From Anthropogastromicrobium sp963626545 (GTDB lineage Bacteria > Bacillota > Clostridia > Lachnospirales > Lachnospiraceae): 11,132 nt of DNA. The notes beneath the pieces were generated by a model. It worked only from the letters and a program-made list of their open reading frames with translations, did no database searches and was not told the DNA's origin. Location of the stretch: assembly GCA_963626545.1 (NCBI GenBank), contig CAVFYJ010000103.1, positions 1 to 11,132 of the forward strand, in the 5' to 3' direction. This document shows, piece by piece, positions 1-6,703 of this stretch. A program made the position numbers and the translations under genes. The first letter of the stretch is position 1. Each line of letters begins with the position of its first letter.

Positions 1-44
1 GGCGCTTTCATCTCGGTCATTGAATGGCCGAGGATTCCCGCGCC
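1..44. other. long bulged hairpin at window edge
   Basis: Seen: 1-5 (GGCGC) pairs with 40-44 (GCGCC), and 12-20 (CTCGGTCAT) pairs with 24-32 (ATGGCCGAG) with one G-T pair and a TGA loop, leaving an internal loop between the two stems. On the plus strand an open frame runs from base 1 to a TAA at 52-54 and would encode a 17-residue tail ending PRIPAPDS. Inference: this could be the 3' end of a rightward gene cut by the window. A terminal hairpin overlapping the end of a coding frame is a layout seen in IS200/IS605 TnpB elements, but nothing here proves it. It could equally be a structured leader of a leftward gene. Confidence 0.35.
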
Positions 45-79
45 AGATTCCTAAAACTCCTACACGACAAAACACTTAT

Positions 80-124
80 ATGATACTGTCAGTCAACTTT
101 ATCATTAGAAAATATATTTGTCAA
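80..124 (-). promoter_or_regulatory. candidate leftward promoter with operator-like inverted repeat
   Basis: On the minus strand TTGACA (119-124) is a perfect -35 hexamer, followed after 17 nt by TAAAGT (96-101), a 4 of 6 match to the -10. An inverted repeat, ATGATA (80-85) and TATCAT (100-105), overlaps the -10, as a repressor site would. The motif GTTGAC occurs twice, at the -35 and just after the -10. Any gene it serves would lie left of the window. The only minus-strand ATG seen after it, near base 20, has no clear ribosome-binding site. The rest of the gap between 55 and 218 holds no recognisable gene and no convincing terminator for the pilus operon. Confidence 0.3.
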
Positions 125-218
125 CAAAAAGCAAGGTTACTGTTCACGGGCAGGGTTACGAAAAGCCAGTCACCTCAGGACTTTGCCATAAACATTGGTT
201 GATCCGTGAGCTATAACG

Positions 219-1223
219 CTATGGTATCCGCCGTTTCAATATTCCATATGCTACAGCCCCAGTAGCCACTGCTACAACTGCTATTAGGATCCCCGCCACA
301 ATCAACATATTTTCACTCACAATTTCCAATTGCAAGAGTCGCCTTCCTGCGGTAAACAATGCATATCCCAAAATCGCAATGACAAGCAAGGTGCCAACGA
401 TTGACCATACAAGCTCTCTGTGTTTTATTTGCTGCTGCATCTGCGAGCGCCCTTTTGGTATCTTTAAGTCCTTTTTGAGTTTTGAGGATTGTGGCTGTGA
501 ATCCTTTCCTCCTTTTTCTGTTTTTAACTGTAAGGTAGCGTTAGACGGTATCTCTGTTTTCGGTTCTGATTTTTCTTTTAATTCTCTTTCTTTTAACTCG
601 CTTTCTTTTAACTCTCCTTCTTGTAATCGAACTTCTTCCAATTTTTCTTCTTTTGGCCTTGTTTCTCCATCTTCCAGTCTGTTTTTAATGCATCCCACAA
701 TAACACGTATGGATAGATTTTCTTTTAGGCTCTCCTGAAAAAGCCCATACGCCAGCTCAAGACTTTTTCGGTCATCATAGTCAATGTGGTCGATTAAAAA
801 GCGACAAAGTACATTAACGGCTTGATACAGCGGCATATGTGAATAAGGATAATAGCAAAAGCGTACCCGTTCCAGACTTTTTGACACAAAAATGTACTGT
901 GGTTCAAGCAAGATTCCTTCCCCGTCCAGCAGATACCGTCCCACCTCCGAAACTGCGCTGCAAAATTGCAAAAGAAGTGATACCATCTCGTCATAGGTGA
1001 TTTTTCTGGCATCTAGAAATGAAGGAAGATCCTCCAATGACGTAATCTCATAGTTCAGTGTACTTTTTCCATTCATCTGCTGTATATGTACAGGCAAAAA
1101 ACCATCAATCCGATTATGAATCAACATGGACAGCCGATAATCGGATACGACATCCTCACCTACATCAATTATCATATATTGATAATCCAGCCGTCTGCTG
1201 TATGATACTTCCATCTGCGCCAT
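219..1223 (-). CDS. DUF6382-like protein, two C-terminal membrane segments, no FHA domain
   Basis: Last gene of the pilus operon, 334 residues. Residues about 1-175 resemble the DUF6382 domain found beside Lachnospiraceae Tad loci: a start with an aromatic-rich strand (YQYMIID), a central GEGILLEPQYIFV stretch and RFCYYPY. A hydrophilic, highly charged linker follows (about 183-268). It carries tandem five-residue units of the type ELKES/ELKER/ELKEK, encoded by 15-bp DNA repeats. Two membrane segments end the protein (about 271-291 and 305-328), followed by KRRIP. As I know the family, such proteins usually carry a C-terminal FHA phosphothreonine-binding domain. None is visible here or in the downstream frame. 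The start is chosen for AGGAAGG seven bases before ATG. It lies 80 nt after the preceding gene. Function is inferred only: a membrane-bound regulator or scaffold for the pilus machine. Confidence 0.75.
   Translation of the reverse strand: MAQMEVSYSRRLDYQYMIIDVGEDVVSDYRLSMLIHNRIDGFLPVHIQQMNGKSTLNYEITSLEDLPSFLDARKITYDEMVSLLLQFCSAVSEVGRYLLDGEGILLEPQYIFVSKSLERVRFCYYPYSHMPLYQAVNVLCRFLIDHIDYDDRKSLELAYGLFQESLKENLSIRVIVGCIKNRLEDGETRPKEEKLEEVRLQEGELKESELKERELKEKSEPKTEIPSNATLQLKTEKGGKDSQPQSSKLKKDLKIPKGRSQMQQQIKHRELVWSIVGTLLVIAILGYALFTAGRRLLQLEIVSENMLIVAGILIAVVAVATGAVAYGILKRRIP
575..634 (-). repeat. four tandem 15-bp repeats in the DUF6382 gene
   Basis: Four consecutive 15-bp units (575-589, 590-604, 605-619, 620-634), each starting CTTTTAA or CTTGTAA on the plus strand. 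The first three are nearly identical and the last is degenerate. They encode the charged pentapeptides at about residues 197-217. The unit length is a multiple of three, so gain or loss of units would change linker length without breaking the frame. Confidence 0.7.
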
Positions 1224-1303
1224 TTTGTCACCTTCCTACTATATACTGCATACTGCATATGTACTGTTTCTACTGCTTACTTTCATGCAAGTTTTATTCT
1301 TTC

Positions 1304-2017
1304 TTATCCACTTTCTGCCTTCTCTTCCTGCTCTTTGTCCCGAAGAATTCCCCTTATCAGACGAATAAATTCTTCCTGTTTGGATTCACGTACCTGAACA
1401 CTTCCCGTTATCTCTGATGGAACACCCCAAGCACGCATGATCGAAAAAAGTGGCAACCGAATATGTGCTCTGTATGTAATCTGAACACTCCCAGGATTGG
1501 ACACTACAGAAAACTCTGGCATATCACAAGCAAAAAGTTCACCTGACACGCGTTTGCCCGCATATTCAGGTGTCGCGCCTGTATCTGCTGTATTCTTTGC
1601 CAACCGCCACAAAAGCCCTTTTTCCTGAAGCGCTTCCCAATCAAAAAAGCCTTCCTCCATATCGCTATTTTCCGTGACAAACAGCATTGCCTTATGTGCT
1701 GCCTGTGAAGACACTTCTTCCAATATCGTCTTATCATGAAGAAAAAAGCCATAATACATACACAGAAAAACAGCCATAATTACCGTCATCGAAATCAGAC
1801 TTGCCTCCACGGTAAAGCTTGCGGCAACCCACAAACCATTTCTTCTTACTTCGTCTGACAAAATCATTCTTATTCGCGATAAGAAACCAGTTGAAGCATC
1901 ATTTAAATAGATATCACCTGCAAAATCCAGTTTATGAAAACGGAAGCCAGAAGCCATGGTACAAATGGCATTTCGCTTTGTATCTGCATTTTTTCTACTT
2001 TTTCCTCTGCCACACAT
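1304..2017 (-). CDS. TadE-like pseudopilin (second copy)
   Basis: A membrane-anchored pseudopilin of about 237 residues. The diagnostic stretch AASFTVEAS (about 65-73) leads into one membrane segment (about 74-92), as in TadE/TadG proteins, whose N-terminal helix is processed like a prepilin. The remaining 140 residues would be extracytoplasmic and end in a Glu/Lys-rich tail. Start choice is uncertain. ATG at 2017 has AAGGA eight bases upstream but makes the gene overlap the peptidase gene by 115 nt. ATG at 1867 would give a leader of more usual length (about 20 residues before VEAS) but lacks a clear ribosome-binding site. The frame stays open further upstream, to 2071. Inferred role: a minor pilin or assembly factor of the Tad pilus. 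Confidence 0.75.
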   Translation of the reverse strand: MCGRGKSRKNADTKRNAICTMASGFRFHKLDFAGDIYLNDASTGFLSRIRMILSDEVRRNGLWVAASFTVEASLISMTVIMAVFLCMYYGFFLHDKTILEEVSSQAAHKAMLFVTENSDMEEGFFDWEALQEKGLLWRLAKNTADTGATPEYAGKRVSGELFACDMPEFSVVSNPGSVQITYRAHIRLPLFSIMRAWGVPSEITGSVQVRESKQEEFIRLIRGILRDKEQEEKAESG

Positions 2018-2397
2018 AGTCTCATTCCTTTTCTTTGCCTTTTTTGCTTTGCAGCCCGAACGGCCATGCAACTAATCTGCCCGAAAAAGCAGAACACACT
2101 TCCTCCAAACAAGATTTCCAGCCCAATTCTCACACCGCATACGCTCCCGATTAAAAATGCACAGAGCACATCTCCTGTACCAATGCCATTGCTTACACGT
2201 GATAAAACAAAAAGCAACATTCCCGGAATCAGACACATACCAATATCAATCATTCCCCAATTTGCGAAAAGATCCCAAAGCAATGCCACTCCTGTACATC
2301 CCACAATCCAACTCACCGATACTTGAAAAAATAGCAAGTCCGTTGCCGCTGGAATGAAAAAGAAAAGAAGCAACATACTCCACCGAAGCTGTGTCAT
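1903..2397 (-). CDS. tadV: prepilin peptidase, A24 family (TadV/CpaA type)
   Basis: A polytopic membrane aspartyl protease of 164 residues that would cleave the leader peptides of Flp1-like pilin and pseudopilins. The catalytic pair is visible: Asp20 at the end of the first membrane helix (PAATD) and Asp76 in GTGD (73-76), the GxGD motif that defines the family. At least four hydrophobic segments are present, with a basic loop (KQKRQRKG, about 117-124) before the last. The length fits the short TadV/CpaA form, which lacks the methyltransferase domain of PilD. The ATG overlaps the tadE stop in an ATGA, indicating translational coupling. Residues after about 120 are unusually hydrophilic, and their reading frame shares DNA with the start of the next gene. 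Confidence 0.85.
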   Translation of the reverse strand: MTQLRWSMLLLFFFIPAATDLLFFQVSVSWIVGCTGVALLWDLFANWGMIDIGMCLIPGMLLFVLSRVSNGIGTGDVLCAFLIGSVCGVRIGLEILFGGSVFCFFGQISCMAVRAAKQKRQRKGMRLCVAEEKVEKMQIQSEMPFVPWLLASVFINWILQVISI

Positions 2398-3326
2398 GAT
2401 GCAGATTCCTCCTCTCCCTTTGCACAGCGGCTGCAGCAGTGACGGTCACGAACCTCTGAAAGCCAGACGGACTGCACATTTCGCCTGAGTGCTGAGCAGT
2501 TTGGATCCGTATGAAATCGGTTTCCGCTTGACGTGATATACACCCAGAAGCCGCTTCCACCCTTCTCACATCGGTCGCATGCATAATATTTGCTTCCGTC
2601 CTCGCTGCGATAATTGATCACCTCGTTGTGGCGAATCTGCTGCACGGAAAGCTTCAGATAGGAACAATCCAAGCTCGTATGATACACACTTCCCGTCTCG
2701 GTTATGTATACAAGCACATCCTCCTTTGTCTCTTCTTCCTTGCTTTCGTTATTTCCTGCTGGCGCTTTGTTTCCACTCCACACGCGCTGACACTCCCGCT
2801 GCGTAAGAAGAAGTGAACCAACGTTTCCTGGCAGAAATGGGACTTTCACCCGATAGGTCACCATAAGATCCAGATTCCCCTGCTCATCTGGGAACCTCGA
2901 TCCCAATACGGTCAGTCCATTCTGCCCACCTGCAATCCAAGATCGGTCAAGAAATTCCCTTCCAACCGAATAGAAAAGCTTTTGCTTTAAGTAAGCCGTT
3001 GTAATCCCGCCCTGCACCAAAAGCATGGCAAGATCATCTGCATCATCTCCGCCTACCTTCTCTGCGCTATCAGAATTTTCAAGCAGATAATAATAACCGC
3101 AAGCTTTTGTGACTGCCTCCTTCATTCCACTCTGAATACGTGTTTGGATCTGCAATACCTCAAAAAATGACAGCAATGCCATGATAACACTAAGAAAAAT
3201 TGGCAGCACAATACTTGCCTCAACCGTTAATGACGCTTTGCAGCGCAGGCAAGCGCCCCAAAAGCAATATGGCTGATACCTGGAATCTTTTTTGAATGCC
3301 TTTTTTTGAACGCCTGCCTGTCTCAT
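2394..3326 (-). CDS. tadE: TadE pseudopilin with two C-terminal His/Cys modules
   Basis: 310 residues. The signature CKASLTVEASIVLP (29-42) followed by one membrane helix (about 38-60) marks a TadE-type pseudopilin. The middle (about 60-185) is an extracytoplasmic alpha/beta region. After a Glu-rich linker (about 194-203), two similar modules follow. Module 1 (206-255) runs VYIT-x-TG, His216, Cys221, then Cys250-x2-Cys253. Module 2 (262-303) runs VYIT-x-SG, His272, Cys277, then Cys297/298 and Cys301. The pattern H-x4-C...C-x2-C with a VY(I/V)T..G lead resembles small zinc-binding modules seen at the ends of Firmicute surface or nuclease proteins. Metal binding is inferred. The start at 3326 follows GGAAGGAGG with ideal spacing. 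It begins 16 nt after the DUF5702-like gene and is coupled to the peptidase gene. Confidence 0.85.
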   Translation of the reverse strand: MRQAGVQKKAFKKDSRYQPYCFWGACLRCKASLTVEASIVLPIFLSVIMALLSFFEVLQIQTRIQSGMKEAVTKACGYYYLLENSDSAEKVGGDDADDLAMLLVQGGITTAYLKQKLFYSVGREFLDRSWIAGGQNGLTVLGSRFPDEQGNLDLMVTYRVKVPFLPGNVGSLLLTQRECQRVWSGNKAPAGNNESKEEETKEDVLVYITETGSVYHTSLDCSYLKLSVQQIRHNEVINYRSEDGSKYYACDRCEKGGSGFWVYITSSGNRFHTDPNCSALRRNVQSVWLSEVRDRHCCSRCAKGEEESAS

Positions 3327-3342
3327 TGTGTACCTCCTTCCC

Positions 3343-4836
3343 TCAATACATACGACTCTGTGAACAGGACAGCTCATACCCCTTGCTGGCAAAGCTGTAA
3401 AAAATTGGTGCGGCGACCATCTTTGTGGAAACCTCAACCGCTCCTAGACAATCCGCCATTGAAAAAGACGGATTGTTTTCTCGCATGCGAAGTTGAATCA
3501 CATCCATTGTATAATATCTTCGATCACTTCTTCCTTTCGCATATAGAAGAAGTCTCAGATATGCATCATAGGCTAATCCATCCTGTTCTTTTGCCGTCAA
3601 AAACAAATCACCATCCAGAAAATCTGCGATCTGCGAAAATGATAACGTCCAACTCTCCGCATTTTTAATAATCGGAATATGCCCACCGCTTAACAATGTG
3701 CGCACATCCACAATCGCTTCCGCAAACGACCATCCTGCCAGCATGGCAAACTGTGTCAATTTTACAGCCGGGTATATGCCTGTCCACCCAACAAGTGCCG
3801 TTGCCGCAGTCTGCGCCTGTGAGGACAATATAGGATCTTTCAGCGCAGAAAATAAATTTAATCCTTCTCGCATAAGAAGAAGTGAATTTACAGTCGACTT
3901 TAAGTTTTCCTTATCGCTTGTCTTTCCATTTAAGATATATTCTAACTCGTAAGCCATGCCCTTTGTTTTCTCACCACTTGTAAAACAGCGGCAGTGTTCC
4001 AAAAGATACTCGGTAAACAAAAAGCTTTCCTCAATTTCACTGATTGCCGAATGGTACCATGTAAAATTTACGGTTCTCCATTTCGATGGAAGATCCGACG
4101 CCGTTACTGCATAACCAGATGCTGCCTGATCAAATGGAAGCACAAAATTCAACCATCCATTTTCCTTCAGTTCTTCAATTTTATCTAGCCAGCTTTCCTC
4201 CAGAACATCCTTATACTGCTCTTGTTCTTCCTCTGTTTTTTGGGCAAGCTGCTCCTTAGCACCTTCTTTTTCTTGATCTTGTTCTTTTTGTGCCTCTGTC
4301 TTTGCATCTTCGCCTTTTTTGAGGTCTTCTAACTGCTCCTGCACCTTTTCAAGTGCAATGCCAAGCGTTCGATACTTCATAAATTCCAATACGCTACGAG
4401 CAAACAGTTCTCCCTCATTTTCAATAACAGAAACCGTGTTTTCGATTTCAACAGAAGCATTATTTCCCATATACAGATTTCCAGATAACAACAGATGATC
4501 GGATTTTGAATTCAAATTCATCGTCAAATACTGTTCTACAATATCCTTGGGTTCTTTGCTATCCTTCAAATTTGTTTCATTCAAAAGCAACAGATCAAAT
4601 TCGTCAAGCAAATCGCGATCATACATTGAAAACAGTGAATCCATCGCTGAATCCGTAGCTGACGTTAAGCGTTGACGCAAACCAAAGATCCTTGCATGCT
4701 CTGTCATTGCCATAATAAACCCGATAAACAAAATCGTGAGCAACGACAAAAATACGGTTATGCTGGCTTTCCCCATTCTGGCTTTTTTTATTTTGAATCT
4801 TTCGGATTTGGATGTTGTCATTTTACATGTTTTCAT
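3343..4836 (-). CDS. DUF5702-like TadG-type pseudopilin
   Basis: About 497 residues. A basic N-terminus leads to GKASITVFLSLL and one membrane helix (about 23-45), then the EHARI motif. This layout is that of DUF5702 proteins, TadG-like members of Clostridial pilus loci. Residues about 160-225 form a very charged helix rich in Glu, Gln and Lys, probably a coiled coil. The rest is a large extracytoplasmic region with helical stretches and a hydrophobic patch around 335-370. ATG at 4836 has AAAGGA close upstream. An alternative ATG at 4851 overlaps the pilin stop as ATGA and would add five residues. Inferred role: pilus base or tip protein, possibly processed by the A24 peptidase, since a Gly lies just before the hydrophobic helix. 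No catalytic motif is seen. Confidence 0.75.
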   Translation of the reverse strand: MKTCKMTTSKSERFKIKKARMGKASITVFLSLLTILFIGFIMAMTEHARIFGLRQRLTSATDSAMDSLFSMYDRDLLDEFDLLLLNETNLKDSKEPKDIVEQYLTMNLNSKSDHLLLSGNLYMGNNASVEIENTVSVIENEGELFARSVLEFMKYRTLGIALEKVQEQLEDLKKGEDAKTEAQKEQDQEKEGAKEQLAQKTEEEQEQYKDVLEESWLDKIEELKENGWLNFVLPFDQAASGYAVTASDLPSKWRTVNFTWYHSAISEIEESFLFTEYLLEHCRCFTSGEKTKGMAYELEYILNGKTSDKENLKSTVNSLLLMREGLNLFSALKDPILSSQAQTAATALVGWTGIYPAVKLTQFAMLAGWSFAEAIVDVRTLLSGGHIPIIKNAESWTLSFSQIADFLDGDLFLTAKEQDGLAYDAYLRLLLYAKGRSDRRYYTMDVIQLRMRENNPSFSMADCLGAVEVSTKMVAAPIFYSFASKGYELSCSQSRMY

Positions 4837-4847
4837 CCCATCCTTTC

Positions 4848-5096
4848 TCATCCATACAACTCATTTACTGTGCTGTTTACATGACTGAAAATTCCAGTGA
4901 CAATAGCGATAAGCTGTTCTCGGAAAATAACAACAATCGCCAACAGTACGACAAGAACTAAAATAACCTCAACAGTTGTTACTCCCTTTGTATCATTTTG
5001 AAACTTTCTTATTCCGCTTACAATTCCTTTGGTGATTCCTCTCATTCGATCACCCATAAGATGATTCCAACGCATACGCTTGTCTCTTTGCTTCAT
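4848..5096 (-). CDS. Flp1-like major pilin precursor
   Basis: 82 residues. A basic leader of 38 residues ends in TKG, followed by VTTVEVILVLVVLLAIVVIF, a hydrophobic helix with Glu at +5 after Gly38. This is the Flp prepilin rule (Gly, cleavage, four residues, Glu). Position +6 is Val, where classical Flp pilins have Tyr. That and the REQL continuation place it with the Flp1-like Firmicute pilins. The mature chain would be only about 44 residues. The start at 5096 is chosen for GGGAGG eight bases before ATG. An in-frame GTG at 5117 is poorer because it lies within the ribosome-binding region. It sits 114 nt after tadC, the largest gap in the operon core, with its own candidate promoter. The stop overlaps or abuts the next gene. 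It is expected to be the main filament subunit. Confidence 0.85.
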   Translation of the reverse strand: MKQRDKRMRWNHLMGDRMRGITKGIVSGIRKFQNDTKGVTTVEVILVLVVLLAIVVIFREQLIAIVTGIFSHVNSTVNELYG

Positions 5097-5160
5097 GCCA
5101 AACGCCTCCCTTCTCACAGTTCACAAACCAGATAAACTTCTACCCATCTTATTTTTGCAT

Positions 5161-5189
5161 ATAGTAACTTTTCAGCATCATATTCACAA
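5161..5189 (-). promoter_or_regulatory. candidate internal promoter for the pilin gene
   Basis: In the 114-nt gap before the pilin gene, TTGTGA (5184-5189) and TACTAT (5161-5166) lie on the minus strand with a 17-nt spacer. Each matches 4 of 6 consensus bases. A separate promoter for the pilin would let the filament subunit be made in excess over the assembly proteins. The match is modest. Confidence 0.3.
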
Positions 5190-5210
5190 AGCTGCACATT
5201 TGTTACGTCG

Positions 5211-6680
5211 CTACATGTTCATAAATGCTGGTATCATCAGTATCGCCATAACCAGTCCTAGTAAGAGAAACATCGGAAACAGCATTTTCGTTTCCATGCG
5301 CTCTCCCTCCTGAAGTGCTTGATTTTTTCTTTGATCTAGTGCCTGTGTCAGTTCTTGGTCAAGCATTTGTTCCAGTCCGGATATTCCCTGTCGTATGTTT
5401 TGCTCAAGGCTGTTTCCCAGCCTCAAATAGCAATGCTCTCTGCACCTCCTTCCAAATGCCCCATATGCCGCAGCTTCACTTTCTCCTGCCTCTATTTGGT
5501 TTCGGGTAACAAGCATCTCCTCAAACAGATAACGCTTGTAGCCCGCGCATTTGCTCTGTGTCATCTCATATTCCGCTGTCAGCCTGCTCCATGCCGTACG
5601 AACATTTAGTCCACACTGAACCATCAGTCCCAGTTCAAAAACAAAATTGGGATAATCGGATATGAGCTGTTGGTTTCTCTTTTCATATGCTTCCTTTTGC
5701 TTTTGTCTACCAATCTCATACAACACAAACGGCAAAAGAAGAAGCAAGATGGGGAAACTTCGCATCGGCTGCGAATCTCCTGTTTTGTAAGTTAGATTTT
5801 TCCCCTCTATATTGGTCGGAAGTGGTACGGTCGTCTTTGTTTTTGTGTTGTCATTCTCATCCTTTAGTTGTCTTGTTAACAACATAAGATAATACTGTGC
5901 ATCTTTTGGAGACGGCATCAACCTCACATCAAGTGTATAATATTGCTCATACATGGAATAGGATAGCTTCACCTGTAACTGTGCAATACACCCCTCCTGT
6001 GGAATCTCCTGTTCTTGAATTTGAATCACACCAAAATCATCAATAAGCTCTGGTGTTAAACTCTTCCATACAGCACGTATGCCATAAATGGTAGACAATA
6101 CAAGTGAAAGATTACTCTGCACATTTTCTAACGATTCATTCTCTCCTAAAATCTGTTCCTTCAATGCATCAAACGCATCATCAAACACCGACAGCATTCC
6201 CTGTGTTTCTGGCTCTTGTCCATCTATCGTGACTTGAAGCTTCTGTGTTCCTTCCTCTAAGCCCTCAACTGTCAAGTTATAGCTTTTTGTCTGACCAAAT
6301 TCTGGGCGTTCAAGCTGTGTCTGCTCGGTCTGTGACTCTGGCAAAAAGGAAACGGCAATTCCGATTATACTTGCCCCAAACAGACAAAGCCAAAAGATTG
6401 CCATCTGCCTTGCCCCCTGAAACCGCATTTTGCTCTGCGCATCTTCCCGAACGTACAGCGCGTTCGCCCACTCCGTTTCCTCCTCACGCTTGGATGGCTG
6501 GCTCTTTGAGAGAACGTCGTAAATCCAAAGTCCCATTGGAAGAAGAAATCGTAACTGTATTTTTTGTTGTTTCTTCTCTTCTGTATCCATAAGCCTGTCC
6601 ACAAATTCATTTTCATAATTTCTTTTCCAAATAACAATGAAAATCAATGCAGCTAACAGGCAAATAAAAAATACAAGCAT
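5211..6680 (-). CDS. tadC: TadC-like platform protein with a large inserted domain
   Basis: 489 residues, against roughly 300 for a usual TadC. Order: membrane helix about 1-18, a basic cytoplasmic stretch, membrane helix about 93-113, a hydrophilic region (114-307) predicted to lie outside the membrane, membrane helix about 308-324, a cytoplasmic helical T2SSF-like region (about 325-465, with DYPNFVFELGLMVQCGLNV and a downstream E-rich helix), and a final membrane helix (466-488). The C-terminal part matches type II secretion F / TadC proteins, which form the inner-membrane platform with TadB. The 114-307 insertion looks beta-rich (YNLTVEGL, LQVTIDG, QLQVKLSYSM, YTLDVRLMP) and is not recognised. 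The start at 6680 has AGGAGG five bases upstream. It lies 23 nt after tadB. Confidence 0.85.
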   Translation of the reverse strand: MLVFFICLLAALIFIVIWKRNYENEFVDRLMDTEEKKQQKIQLRFLLPMGLWIYDVLSKSQPSKREEETEWANALYVREDAQSKMRFQGARQMAIFWLCLFGASIIGIAVSFLPESQTEQTQLERPEFGQTKSYNLTVEGLEEGTQKLQVTIDGQEPETQGMLSVFDDAFDALKEQILGENESLENVQSNLSLVLSTIYGIRAVWKSLTPELIDDFGVIQIQEQEIPQEGCIAQLQVKLSYSMYEQYYTLDVRLMPSPKDAQYYLMLLTRQLKDENDNTKTKTTVPLPTNIEGKNLTYKTGDSQPMRSFPILLLLLPFVLYEIGRQKQKEAYEKRNQQLISDYPNFVFELGLMVQCGLNVRTAWSRLTAEYEMTQSKCAGYKRYLFEEMLVTRNQIEAGESEAAAYGAFGRRCREHCYLRLGNSLEQNIRQGISGLEQMLDQELTQALDQRKNQALQEGERMETKMLFPMFLLLGLVMAILMIPAFMNM

Positions 6681-6703
6681 GAAGACCTCCTGTTTTTCTT
6701 TTC

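Noticed and set aside
20..202. 60-codon plus-strand open frame at the left end
   Set aside because: No ribosome-binding site, mixed composition, and it overlaps hairpin and promoter-like DNA; not supported as a gene.
55..218. Intrinsic terminator for the pilus operon
   Set aside because: Only short, weak stems (for example around 165-180) and no proper T-run in the right place; the operon end is not defined here.
575..634. CRISPR array
   Set aside because: The repeats are 15 bp, contiguous and coding, with no spacers; no CRISPR array is present in the window.
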